From: Desulfovibrio sp. Marseille-P6017
GTDB taxonomy: Bacteria; Bacillota_A; Clostridia; Peptostreptococcales; Peptostreptococcaceae
Reading direction: 5' to 3'
Assembly (NCBI GenBank): GCA_900604495.1
Contig: UWOR01000001.1
Coordinates: 248,001-312,000 of the forward strand
DNA: 64,000 nucleotides
Under the pieces are notes generated by a model that saw only the letters and a list, made by a program, of their open reading frames with translations, was not told the DNA's origin and ran no database searches. The translations under genes and the position numbers were made by a program. Of this stretch, positions 1-10,064 are shown one piece after another (within the stretch, counting starts at the first letter, position 1; each line of letters starts with the position of its first letter).

Positions 1-6
1 ATACTT

Positions 7-723
7 TTATTTGTTTTTTTCGTAAAAATTTACTACTAAATAATCTTTTTCCTCTACATTTATATAAATCCCATATACTTCCTTCAGTAAACTTGCATAT
101 GACTCTGGAGAATTTATACTTGCCTTTAAGGAATCTATATCTCCTACAGCTTTTATTATAAATGGTTGTCCATATGTTGTTTCATTTACTGTAATTGTTG
201 CACCTGAACATTTTATTTTACTTGTTGGTAGAACTCTTTCATCATTTATAGATATCCCTTTTGCCCCTGCTTTTCTTAGGTCATTTATAACTCTCAATAT
301 ATCTATATCATGAATAAGTAAGTCATTTGGGTTTTCACCACTAGATAACTCTCTTTCGCTGTCCTTCATAGTAATAATTATTCCATTTCCTTTAACATCT
401 GAATATCCACTTATTTCTTTTAAATATTTTAGTTCATCATTCATCAATTCTTCTACTGATTTATTTTCATCCTCATCAACATGCTCATATACTTTTAGGC
501 TTTGTTCATACTTATCTTTTTTTTCTTTTAAATTTTCAATTTCAAGCTTAATATCATTTATTTCCTCTTCAATTTCCCTTTTTTGTTTCAATGTTATATA
601 TACATTGTTTGAATTCATAGACTTTATGTAAGTAGAAATAAATATCCCTATCATAAAAGCAATTAATATTATTAGCATCTTTTTTGTTTGTAGTTTATAC
701 TTATTAATTTTCATCGTCTTCAA
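7..723 (-). CDS. DUF881 family membrane-anchored protein (YlxW/YlxX-like), first copy
   Basis: A 238-residue protein with one N-terminal membrane segment (about residues 17-34), then a Glu/Lys-rich coiled coil (about 45-80) and a C-terminal alpha/beta domain typical of DUF881 (motifs GNGIIITMKD, ILRVINDLRKAGAKGISIN). The family is found beside division genes in Firmicutes and its molecular role is unknown. The gene overlaps the end of the upstream DUF881 gene by 20 bp, so the two are translationally linked. The longest frame opens with TTG at 723; an ATG at 714 is an equally plausible start, and neither has a strong ribosome binding site. It is the last complete gene of the division cluster in this window. 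Confidence 0.85.
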   Translation of the reverse strand: MKTMKINKYKLQTKKMLIILIAFMIGIFISTYIKSMNSNNVYITLKQKREIEEEINDIKLEIENLKEKKDKYEQSLKVYEHVDEDENKSVEELMNDELKYLKEISGYSDVKGNGIIITMKDSERELSSGENPNDLLIHDIDILRVINDLRKAGAKGISINDERVLPTSKIKCSGATITVNETTYGQPFIIKAVGDIDSLKASINSPESYASLLKEVYGIYINVEEKDYLVVNFYEKNK

Positions 724-1438
724 TTAACTCGCTATTATCTTCCAAATATTTTCTTTCTGATGATGCTTCTATTTTTAGATCTTCACTTTTTTCTACAGTA
801 ACTTTAGCATTATAATATTTTTCTATTTCCCAGACAATACCATATTTAATTTGAAGGGCTGATGCTAATGTGTCTGAATTTCCTATTGCTTTTATTATAA
901 ATGGCTCTTTTATAATACTATCATTTAAGTATAGTTTATCTTCCTTTAAATGTATATACGAATCATGCACTATTCGTTGATTATTCATTGATATAGCATT
1001 TGCTTGAGCAGAATTTAATTTATTTATAAGAGATAATAATATGTCATAATTATAAGATATATTATTTGAAGAATTATCATTTAAATTATTATTTGTAGAT
1101 TTAATAGTTACCTTAATTCCTTCCCCTTTTACATCAGTGTATCCTGCTAACTCTTCATATTTTTTAATTTCTGATTTTATACTATCATCATTACTACCAT
1201 CTTCATCACTTTTATAGCTATCTATGCTATTTTGTATTTCATATATTTCTTCTTGTAAATCAGCTTCTTCTTTTTTTAATGATTTTAATTCTTGAGCTAA
1301 TTGTTCTCCTTTTTTGAGGGTTGTCATTCCATTATTTTCTATATTTATGCTTCTTAATTGTAAACTTATAAAAATTCCTAATATAGTAGTGACTATAATT
1401 AAACTTTTATAAGGTATTTTTTTGTGCAAATTAATCAC
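704..1438 (-). CDS. DUF881 family membrane-anchored protein, second copy
   Basis: 244 residues with the same plan as its neighbour: a short cytoplasmic tail, a membrane helix near residues 12-29, a coiled coil (about 40-75) and a DUF881 domain (GYTDVKGEGIKVTIKS, LLSLINKLNSAQANAISMNNQR). The two copies are diverged tandem paralogues, as in the ylxW/ylxX arrangement of Bacillus. It lies 16 bp downstream of ftsQ in the same transcription unit, which suggests a role at the septum or in envelope assembly, but no biochemical function is known. The C-terminus is an acidic tail that encodes the start region of the next gene. Confidence 0.85.
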   Translation of the reverse strand: MINLHKKIPYKSLIIVTTILGIFISLQLRSINIENNGMTTLKKGEQLAQELKSLKKEEADLQEEIYEIQNSIDSYKSDEDGSNDDSIKSEIKKYEELAGYTDVKGEGIKVTIKSTNNNLNDNSSNNISYNYDILLSLINKLNSAQANAISMNNQRIVHDSYIHLKEDKLYLNDSIIKEPFIIKAIGNSDTLASALQIKYGIVWEIEKYYNAKVTVEKSEDLKIEASSERKYLEDNSELIEDDEN

Positions 1439-1454
1439 TCCTCATTGCTGCTTA

Positions 1455-2189
1455 TTAACTAGGTTTATATACTGCGTAATTGCTATAAGTTAAATCTACA
1501 ATACCACTTTTTATATTTTTACTTTGTAAATCTACAAGTATTTTGCTAGTTCTAGATATATTATAATCTAAGTTATCATCATTTATTATTAAAAATTTAG
1601 GTCCAATATTTACTATAATATTTACATTAGAACCTGTGTATTCAATTTCTGATATTTCATTTTCTAAATGCTCTTCTTTTAATAATGCTATTAAATTTAA
1701 AACGCTTTTTTTAACTTTATCATTTTCAAATTTAACAGTCCCATTATTTAAAGTATACTTCACATTAAATACTATTTTATCATTATTTTCATCTAAATTA
1801 TCAATTTTTTCAATTAAGTTTCCACTATTATCTATATAACAAAAATCTGTTCCATTTGATAATAGTGCTATAACTTCTTTTTCTTTTATTGTTATTACTA
1901 TTTTGTTTGGAAGTTTACGCTTAACCTCTACATCATCTACATAAGGATTTGATTGTATCTCTTTTTTTATATCTTTTAATTTGTAACTAAATATATTTTT
2001 TTTAGTGATTAATTTTTCTTCATTTATTACCTCATCTTTTTTTAATACGCTATTGCCTACTATTTCAACTTTAGTCAAATTAAATAAATCGCTTTTTAAT
2101 AAGGTTACTAATCCTATAGAAAACATAAAAACACATAGTAAAATAATCATCACTCTATCTGTTCTTATTTTTCTTTTTTGCTTCTTCAA
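1455..2189 (-). CDS. ftsQ: Cell division protein FtsQ/DivIB
   Basis: Bitopic division protein of the FtsQ-FtsL-FtsB complex that regulates septal peptidoglycan synthesis. It has a short basic cytoplasmic tail, one membrane helix (about residues 10-30), and a POTRA domain beginning at LFNLTKVEIVGNSVLKKDEVI, followed by the beta domain. I place the start at the TTG at 2189 (protein begins with the Lys-rich LKKQKRK, 244 residues), because a strong AGGAGGTGA lies just upstream; the frame is open to 2243, but that extension has no ribosome binding site and would add a spurious hydrophobic stretch. It lies between murA and the DUF881 pair. Confidence 0.9.
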   Translation of the reverse strand: MKKQKRKIRTDRVMIILLCVFMFSIGLVTLLKSDLFNLTKVEIVGNSVLKKDEVINEEKLITKKNIFSYKLKDIKKEIQSNPYVDDVEVKRKLPNKIVITIKEKEVIALLSNGTDFCYIDNSGNLIEKIDNLDENNDKIVFNVKYTLNNGTVKFENDKVKKSVLNLIALLKEEHLENEISEIEYTGSNVNIIVNIGPKFLIINDDNLDYNISRTSKILVDLQSKNIKSGIVDLTYSNYAVYKPS

Positions 2190-2348
2190 ATCTTCACCTC
2201 CTATAAAAAAGTAGCATATTATAAAATACAACCTTATTATCATATTTCCCTACATAATAAACTATACTTTCGAAAGCAATTTCAATCTTATTTTTACAAT
2301 AAATAAGATTGTCCTATTTTAAACTACTTTTTATTCTATTATATATTA

Positions 2349-2370
2349 AAAGGCTCTATTTCGAGCCTTT
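2349..2370 (-). terminator. Hairpin at the 3' end of murA
   Basis: An 8-bp stem (AAAGGCTC / GAGCCTTT) overlaps the murA stop codon, followed on the minus strand by TTTTAATAT. The T run is short, so termination may be partial, leaving ftsQ to be reached by readthrough or from its own promoter. Confidence 0.55.
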
Positions 2371-3622
2371 ATATTTTCCTAATATCTGCACCTAGATCTC
2401 TAAGTACTTTTTCTATATTTTCATAACCACGTTCTATATGGTATATATTATCTATTTCACTTTCGCCATTAGCTGCTAATGCCGCAATAATAAGACTTGC
2501 TCCACCTCTTAAATCTGTAGACTTAACTTTGTTTCCATAAAGTTGATTTACACCTCTTACCTTACATATATTAGCATTTACTAAAGTTATATCTGCTCCC
2601 ATTTTTTTAAGTTCGCTACAATGCATAAATCTATTCTCAAATATAGTTTCAAAAAATACCGTAATACCATCAGATAATGTCATCAAAGCCATCATTTGAG
2701 ACTGCATATCTGTTGGAAAACCTGGATGAGGTGATGTTTTTATTAAGTCTACAGCTTTTATAACTTTTGGTGCAACCATAATTAGTCCACTTTTTGTATA
2801 TTCTATTTCACAACCCGCACCCCTTAATACGTTACTTATAGGCTCCATATGCGCTTTTATAGCATTTTCAACCTCTAATCTACCACCCGTTATAGCACTA
2901 GCAACCATATATGTTCCTATAGCTATTCTGTCGGGTATTACACTATATTCTACTCTACCTAAATTTTTTACGCCTTCAATTTCAATATAGTCAGTTCCCG
3001 CACCACTAACTTTAGCTCCCATAGCGTTTAAAAAATTCTGTAGGTCTTCTATCTCAGGTTCTTTAGCCGGATTGTATATTTTAGTTGTACCAGTAGCTCT
3101 TGCTGCTGCTAGCATGGCATTTTCAGTTGCTCCTACACTTCTTTTTTCAAAATTAATTATATTTCCTTTTAGGCATTCTCTATAGCAACTAATAACTCCA
3201 TTACTTTCTTCTATATTAACATTAAGAGCCCTTAATGCCTTTAAATGTAAGTCTATTGGTCTTTGACCGATTGCACAACCTCCTGGATGACTTATTTCTA
3301 TATGTTCAAGTCTTCCTATCATAGCACCCATAATAATTATTGATGACCTCATTTTTCTTACATATTCTTCATTAATTTTATGGAAATTTATATTTGAACT
3401 ATCTATAATTAAGGTGTCTTCACTATATTCAATCTTGCATCCTATACTTTCTAGTATTTTTATCATAACAAGCACATCAGCTATAAAAGGTACATTATGA
3501 ATAATGCTAACATTTTCATTTAGTATTGATGCTGCCATTATAGGTAATATAGCATTTTTTGCTCCCCTAATTTTTAGAGTTCCTTCTATTTTATTGCCTC
3601 CATTTATTATATACCTAGACAA
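2369..3622 (-). CDS. murA: UDP-N-acetylglucosamine 1-carboxyvinyltransferase MurA
   Basis: Cytoplasmic enzyme that transfers enolpyruvate from PEP to UDP-GlcNAc, the committed step of peptidoglycan synthesis. At 417 residues it has the usual length. Lys22 in RGAKNA and the catalytic Cys116 in SHPGGCAIGQRP are present, the latter being the fosfomycin target position. The start is a TTG at 3622 with GGGGGG six bases upstream; this Shine-Dalgarno lies in the arm of an imperfect inverted repeat that spans the murG-murA gap (3627-3687). Gram-positives often carry two MurA paralogues; this copy sits between murG and ftsQ in the division cluster. Confidence 0.95.
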   Translation of the reverse strand: MSRYIINGGNKIEGTLKIRGAKNAILPIMAASILNENVSIIHNVPFIADVLVMIKILESIGCKIEYSEDTLIIDSSNINFHKINEEYVRKMRSSIIIMGAMIGRLEHIEISHPGGCAIGQRPIDLHLKALRALNVNIEESNGVISCYRECLKGNIINFEKRSVGATENAMLAAARATGTTKIYNPAKEPEIEDLQNFLNAMGAKVSGAGTDYIEIEGVKNLGRVEYSVIPDRIAIGTYMVASAITGGRLEVENAIKAHMEPISNVLRGAGCEIEYTKSGLIMVAPKVIKAVDLIKTSPHPGFPTDMQSQMMALMTLSDGITVFFETIFENRFMHCSELKKMGADITLVNANICKVRGVNQLYGNKVKSTDLRGGASLIIAALAANGESEIDNIYHIERGYENIEKVLRDLGADIRKI

Positions 3623-3694
3623 AGTTAACCCCCCTAGCAGTAGATTTAAATAAAATGCCTATATTTAAAGTCTATGTACTAGAGGGGTTATATG

Positions 3695-4927
3695 TTACTT
3701 TTTCTTTATTCCTATTACTTTGTGCTCAGATTTTGAATCATCGCTAGTTTTATTTTCTTCCTTTGATTCCTTTGCTTCTTCATTTTTTTCTATTTTTTCT
3801 TCTTTAGAAACTTTAGATTTATTTCCTTTATTATAAATCTTCATAATCTCATCGTAAATTAAATCTATAGCTTCTGGCTTGCCTATTTCTTTACTTGCAT
3901 TTGCCATATCTATTAAAAGTTCTCTATCACCTAATAGTTTAAATACTGCACTGTTTAAACTTTTTGGAGTTAAATTCTTTTCTAGTATAGCGATTCCTGC
4001 ACCTTTTGACTCTATACTCTTTGCATTATACTCTTGGTGGTTTTCTGCAGTATATGCCTTTGGTATTATTATAGAAGGCTTTCCTAAAGCTGTTATTTCA
4101 GCTAATGATATAGCCCCTGCACTACCTATGACTAAATCACTGGCAGCTAATGCATTTGCCATATCTTCTAAATATGGAACAACTTTTTGATATGGCTTAA
4201 GGTCTAAGTTTTCTATACTCTTTGCAAAATCTTCATAATAATACTTACCAGTTGCAAATATAAATGCTATATCTTCTTTAACCATATTTTCTATTACAAA
4301 CTTCATTGCTTCATTTATTTCTTCTGATCCTCCACTACCCCCGTAGCAAAGTACCATCTTTTTCTCTTCACTTATACCAATATTTTTTCTTGCTATATTT
4401 TTTCTTGCAACTAATATTTCTTTTCTTACTGGGTTTCCTGTAAGAACTAATTTATCTCTACTAGCTTCAGGGAATCTTTGATGAGAATCTTCAAAACTAG
4501 TTAAAACAGTTGTTACAACTTTTGAAAGTATTTTATTAGTAACTCCAGGGAAAGAGTTTTGTTCGTGAACTACTGTTGGAACCTTCTTTAAGGCCGCATT
4601 AAATAGTACTGGACCACTAACATATCCTCCCGTACCAATTACAACATCTGGTTTAAATTGTTTAACAATTTTTCTAGATTGCTCTAATCCCTTAAATAAT
4701 TTAAATACTCTTTTTACGTTATCAAAATCTATTTTTCTTTTAAAACCTTGTACTGTTACTGTTTTTAATTCATACCCATATTTAGGAACTATTTCTGATT
4801 CTATTCCTTTTTCTGTACCAACAAATAAAATTTCTGCTTCAGGGTGTGCCTCTTTTATTCTGTTGGCAATAGCGATTGCTGGATATACGTGTCCTCCAGT
4901 ACCTCCGCCTGATAATAAAATTTTCAT
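3695..4927 (-). CDS. murG: MurG (lipid II synthase) with a charged C-terminal tail
   Basis: Peripheral membrane glycosyltransferase (GT28) that adds GlcNAc to lipid I to give lipid II. The N-terminal GGGTGGHVYPA loop, TGGYVSGP, VVHEQN and GGSGGS motifs, and GSAGAISLAEI in the C-terminal donor-binding domain, are all present. The catalytic body ends near residue 355. A further tail of about 55 residues is almost entirely Lys, Glu, Ser and Asn and looks disordered; ordinary MurG proteins are about 355-365 residues long. The gene follows spoVE by 14 bp, as expected for partners that make and then use lipid II. Confidence 0.95.
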   Translation of the reverse strand: MKILLSGGGTGGHVYPAIAIANRIKEAHPEAEILFVGTEKGIESEIVPKYGYELKTVTVQGFKRKIDFDNVKRVFKLFKGLEQSRKIVKQFKPDVVIGTGGYVSGPVLFNAALKKVPTVVHEQNSFPGVTNKILSKVVTTVLTSFEDSHQRFPEASRDKLVLTGNPVRKEILVARKNIARKNIGISEEKKMVLCYGGSGGSEEINEAMKFVIENMVKEDIAFIFATGKYYYEDFAKSIENLDLKPYQKVVPYLEDMANALAASDLVIGSAGAISLAEITALGKPSIIIPKAYTAENHQEYNAKSIESKGAGIAILEKNLTPKSLNSAVFKLLGDRELLIDMANASKEIGKPEAIDLIYDEIMKIYNKGNKSKVSKEEKIEKNEEAKESKEENKTSDDSKSEHKVIGIKKK

Positions 4928-4941
4928 TGAATCATCTCCTG

Positions 4942-6093
4942 TTAGTTAATTTTGACATGCTTTGAGATGTTTAACACTATACCTACAGCCCCCATAAGTA
5001 TGGTTAATGATGTTCCTCCCATGCTTATAAAAGGTAATGCTACTCCTGTGGCTGGCATAGATGATGTGGCAACAGCTATATTTAAAGCTGCTTGTATTCC
5101 TATTTGAGCTCCTATTCCTATAACAACCATAGAAGAAAATATATCTGGACATTTTAATGCTATTCTTATACATCTATATACTAATATTACAAATAACATC
5201 ATCACTACTATACATCCTACAAGGCCTAATTCTTCACCTATTATAGCAAATATAAAGTCATTTTGTGGTTCTGGTATGTAAAAATATTTTTGCTTACTTT
5301 TACCAAGTCCAAGTCCAAATAAACCTCCAGAACCAATGGCATATAAACTTTGGATTACTTGATACCCTGATCCTAGTGGGTCTTGGAATGGATCTAGGAA
5401 TGATAATACACGTTTTAATCTATACGGAGCTGAGAGTACTAATCCTGCAAATGCAGCTATTCCTAGTGCTATCATAGTATATACAAATTTCATATTCATT
5501 CCTGCTACAAATAACATTACAAATGTAACTAATATTATAGTACCTGCTGTTGACATATTGGGTTGACCCATTATAAGTATAAAGAAAGTACCTGGAACTA
5601 TAAGAAGTGGTAAAACACCTTTTGTCAAAGATTTTATATTGTCATATTTTTTTTCAATTAATTTTGCAGTTATTAATATACTGGCAAACTTAGCAATCTC
5701 TGCTGGTTGTATAGTTGCTCCACCTACACCTAACCATCTTTTTGCTCCGTTTGCTTCTATACCTAAAGGTGTTAAAACTAATACTAATAAAACTACTGCT
5801 AATATACCTATTTTAGTAGCATTCTTCTTCCAAAATGTATACTCTATCCTTGATGTTATCATCATTCCTATAAAACCTAAGACAGCGTATATTACATTTC
5901 TTTTTAAAAAATAAAAGGCATCCTGGTGTTTAAATGCAGCTTGAATATAGCTAGCACTAAACACCATTACTATGCCTATAAATACTAATGTCATAGTAGT
6001 ATAAAATACTACTGGATCAAATTCAGTCTTCATTCCTTTTTTGATTTGTTTTTTTAAACCTGATTCTTTAGGCTTCAAACCTTCTTTAGGCAT
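4942..6093 (-). CDS. spoVE: SEDS-family peptidoglycan glycosyltransferase, SpoVE/FtsW type
   Basis: A 383-residue polytopic membrane protein with about ten membrane segments. SEDS proteins polymerise lipid II together with a class B PBP. Family motifs include GANGAKRWLGVGGATIQPAE, PQNDFIFAIIGEELGLVG and the C-terminal LPFISMGGTSLTI. The position between murD and murG, downstream of a SpoVD-type PBP, matches the spoVE gene of related clostridia; a vegetative FtsW role cannot be excluded from sequence alone. The first 35 residues are a basic, Lys-rich cytoplasmic extension. Confidence 0.88.
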   Translation of the reverse strand: MPKEGLKPKESGLKKQIKKGMKTEFDPVVFYTTMTLVFIGIVMVFSASYIQAAFKHQDAFYFLKRNVIYAVLGFIGMMITSRIEYTFWKKNATKIGILAVVLLVLVLTPLGIEANGAKRWLGVGGATIQPAEIAKFASILITAKLIEKKYDNIKSLTKGVLPLLIVPGTFFILIMGQPNMSTAGTIILVTFVMLFVAGMNMKFVYTMIALGIAAFAGLVLSAPYRLKRVLSFLDPFQDPLGSGYQVIQSLYAIGSGGLFGLGLGKSKQKYFYIPEPQNDFIFAIIGEELGLVGCIVVMMLFVILVYRCIRIALKCPDIFSSMVVIGIGAQIGIQAALNIAVATSSMPATGVALPFISMGGTSLTILMGAVGIVLNISKHVKIN

Positions 6094-6134
6094 TTAAGAC
6101 TTACCTCCCTTTGCATTTGTGTGGCGTTAAGAGG

Positions 6135-7496
6135 CTATTTTAAATTGTTTACATTATCCTTGAAGTCTTTTCCTCTTACTTCAAAATTACTGTACATATC
6201 CCAACTTGCACAAGCTGGTGAAAGTAAAACTACATCACCACTTTGAGCAATATCATAAGATTTTTCTACAGCTTCTTTCATATTTTTTACATTATATATT
6301 TTTTCAAATCCTTTTTCTTTTGCACATATTTCTATCTTAGGAGCTGTTTCTCCTAAAAGAACTAATGCAACAACATTACTCTTTGCAGCTTCAAGTAGTT
6401 CATCAAAACTACTTCCTTTGTCTTTACCTCCGGCAATTAAAACTATATTTTTTTTATAAGATTTAATCGCTTTTATAGTGGAGTCAGGATTCGTTCCTTT
6501 TGAGTCGTTTACAAATATTATGTCGTTTAATTCTCTTACAAACTCTTGTCTATGCTCTACAGATTTAAAGTTTTTTAATACATCTTTTATAATACTTAAA
6601 TCTATATTGCTAACATAAGTTATTCCTATTGCTGCCATACAGTTCTCAAGGTTATGTTCACCTGGCAAACTTAATTCGTCAGCATTCATAAGTACTATTT
6701 TTTTGTCTATATCTATAATTATATTATTATTTTCATCTAGATATATTCCTTTATTTAATTTTTCTTTTCTAGAGAAAAAAATAACCTTAGAGTTACATTT
6801 TTGTGATAAATCTCTAACTATAGTATCGTCATAATTTAAAATTGTAAAATCTTCTTCTTTTTGATTTTCAAAAATTCTAGATTTTGCAGCTATATAATTT
6901 TCCATAGTATGGTGTCTATTCATATGATCTTCAGTAACATTTAAAAATGCACTTACCTTTGGTCTAAACTCATCAATACTCTCTAATTGGAAACTACTTA
7001 ATTCAGTTACTAAGATTGAATCTTCATTAGTTGAATCTACTGTATCTATTACAGGATTACCTATATTACCAACTATATAAGTATCTTTGTTAGACGTTTT
7101 AAATATTTTTCCTACTATACTAGTTGTTGTAGTTTTACCATTCGTTCCTGTTATACCTATAAATGTAGGATTATTTTTAGATAATCTGTATGCTAGTTCT
7201 ACCTCACCAATTATCTTTATATTATTATTTTTAAGTTTACATATAAAAGGTAAATCTAGGGGAACTCCTGGAGACACTATAGCCATATCTATATCATCAA
7301 CATTTTCTGGATGATACCCTAATATATATTCAACATTTTTTATATCTTTTAATTGTGCTAATATTTCTTCTAATTGTGCTTTTTCTTTTATGTCATTTAC
7401 AATCGTTTTAGCTCCTAGTTTATCTAAATATTTTATTGTAGATACTCCAGTTTTCGCTAAACCTACTAGTAAAACTTTTTTATTTTTAAGTTCCAC
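6135..7496 (-). CDS. murD: UDP-N-acetylmuramoylalanine--D-glutamate ligase MurD
   Basis: Cytoplasmic Mur ligase adding D-Glu to UDP-MurNAc-L-Ala. The N-terminal Rossmann-like domain (KVLLVGLAKTGVST) is followed by the ATP-binding P-loop GITGTNGKTTTTS, the central ligase motifs (VTEDHMNRH, GEHNLENCMAA) and the C-terminal HRQEFV and NDSKGTNPDST motifs. I place the start at the GTG at 7496 (453 residues) with GGAGGG nine bases upstream. The frame is open to 7601, but that extension lies inside the 3' end of mraY and shows no family similarity. All catalytic motifs look intact. Confidence 0.95.
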   Translation of the reverse strand: MELKNKKVLLVGLAKTGVSTIKYLDKLGAKTIVNDIKEKAQLEEILAQLKDIKNVEYILGYHPENVDDIDMAIVSPGVPLDLPFICKLKNNNIKIIGEVELAYRLSKNNPTFIGITGTNGKTTTTSIVGKIFKTSNKDTYIVGNIGNPVIDTVDSTNEDSILVTELSSFQLESIDEFRPKVSAFLNVTEDHMNRHHTMENYIAAKSRIFENQKEEDFTILNYDDTIVRDLSQKCNSKVIFFSRKEKLNKGIYLDENNNIIIDIDKKIVLMNADELSLPGEHNLENCMAAIGITYVSNIDLSIIKDVLKNFKSVEHRQEFVRELNDIIFVNDSKGTNPDSTIKAIKSYKKNIVLIAGGKDKGSSFDELLEAAKSNVVALVLLGETAPKIEICAKEKGFEKIYNVKNMKEAVEKSYDIAQSGDVVLLSPACASWDMYSNFEVRGKDFKDNVNNLK

Positions 7497-7513
7497 TTTA
7501 TTTCCCTCCAAAA

Positions 7514-8476
<963 letters not shown>

Positions 8477-8516
8477 AATATAACTCCTCTCCCTGTCATT
8501 GTTCTCTTTTCGTTGT

Positions 8517-9890
8517 TTACTTATTTAAATATTCTACTATTTTTTCTAATTTCATACCTCTAGATGCTTTTACTAATATTACATCTCCTTTTTGTATTAA
8601 ATTATCAAGTTTATTTATTGCATCTTCTTTAGTTTCAAAGTGATGTATATTATTTGAATCAAATCCTAAACTTTGGGCTTCTTCTCCTATAAACTTAGAG
8701 TCTTCTCCTATTGTTATTAATACATCAGTATTTCCTATTGCCGATTTACCAACAAGTCTATGCCCATACTCTGCATGTTCTCCCATTTCAAACATATCTC
8801 CAAGTATAGCAACTTTTCTTTCTTTATATCTACCTAAAATTTTCAGTCCAGCATTCATAGAATCTGGGCTAGCATTATAAGTATCATTTATTATAGTTAA
8901 GTTATCAGTTTTAACTATGTCTAATCTCATTTTTGTCGCTTTATAGTTTTTTAAACCTTCCTTTATATTTTCTAAAGGAATTTCTAAGGTCATACCACAA
9001 AGTATAGCTGCCATAGCATTATATATATTATGTTCACCTACCGCTGGTACATATATTTCTTCTTTATTTCCATTTATTACACATGTAAAAGTTATATTAT
9101 CTTCTCCCATGTTGAAATCTTCACAATATATATCATTGTCTTTATTAAATCCAAATGTTTTTAATGTATAAACATGATCTTTATCTTTTAATGTTGATAA
9201 AAACTTGTCATCTCCATTTACAATTAAAGTATTTGATGAATCAAAATTTGTTGTTATCTCCATCTTTGCTTTTAATATTCCTTCTTGTGAACCAAGTCTT
9301 TCTATATGAGATAAACCTATATTTGATATAACTCCAATTTTAGGATTTACGATATTTGCTAAATGCTCTATCTCATTAAAACCTGACATTCCCATTTCAA
9401 TAACTGCACATTCATGCATTTTATTTAATTCAAATAACGTAAGAGGTACACCTAATTGATTATTAAGATTTCCTTCATTTTTTAATGAATTAAATTTAGA
9501 TGATACAGCTGCATATACCATATCTCTTGTAGTTGTTTTTCCAACACTACCAGTTATACCTATAAATGGTATATTGAATTTTGATTTGTAATAATTTGCA
9601 ACATTTCCTAAAGCTATTTCTGTATCTTTAACTTCTATAAGATTAATATCTGAGTGGTTAATTTCAACTTTCGATTCTTTATTCTTTATAAAAGTTCTAC
9701 ATCCGTTATCATATGCACTTTGCATAAAGTTATGTCCGTCTAGGTTTTCTCCAATGATAGCTACGAATACATTATTTTTATTTGCTTTTCTACTATCTAT
9801 AACAACATCATTTACTATGTTATCTTCATTTCCTAAAACTAATTTACCCTGAGTCGCAATTACTAACTCTTTAACTGTTAGATTTTCCAT
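8517..9890 (-). CDS. murF: UDP-MurNAc-tripeptide--D-alanyl-D-alanine ligase MurF
   Basis: Adds D-Ala-D-Ala to the UDP-MurNAc-tripeptide. P-loop GITGSVGKTTTRD, central motifs GNLNNQLGVPLTLF and EMGMSGFNEIEHL, and C-terminal NDTYNASPDSM are present. I take the ATG at 9890 (457 residues, protein starts MENLTVKELV), preceded by GAGGAGTGGT; an in-frame extension to 9977 has no ribosome binding site and does not resemble the family N-terminus. Because MurF acts on whatever the third residue is, it does not show the diamino acid; see murE at 31849. Confidence 0.95.
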   Translation of the reverse strand: MENLTVKELVIATQGKLVLGNEDNIVNDVVIDSRKANKNNVFVAIIGENLDGHNFMQSAYDNGCRTFIKNKESKVEINHSDINLIEVKDTEIALGNVANYYKSKFNIPFIGITGSVGKTTTRDMVYAAVSSKFNSLKNEGNLNNQLGVPLTLFELNKMHECAVIEMGMSGFNEIEHLANIVNPKIGVISNIGLSHIERLGSQEGILKAKMEITTNFDSSNTLIVNGDDKFLSTLKDKDHVYTLKTFGFNKDNDIYCEDFNMGEDNITFTCVINGNKEEIYVPAVGEHNIYNAMAAILCGMTLEIPLENIKEGLKNYKATKMRLDIVKTDNLTIINDTYNASPDSMNAGLKILGRYKERKVAILGDMFEMGEHAEYGHRLVGKSAIGNTDVLITIGEDSKFIGEEAQSLGFDSNNIHHFETKEDAINKLDNLIQKGDVILVKASRGMKLEKIVEYLNK

Positions 9891-10064
9891 ACCACTCCTC
9901 CTTAATTTTTCTATATGCCTTATTATTTTACAACTCATCTTAATAAAAGGCAATGTATATATATACATTGCCCCCAAATAAATTTTAACTTTATAATTAT
10001 ATAACAGATTGTAGTTTTTTTGAAGTTATTTATAATTATCTTTAATTACAAATTATTTACAAAT

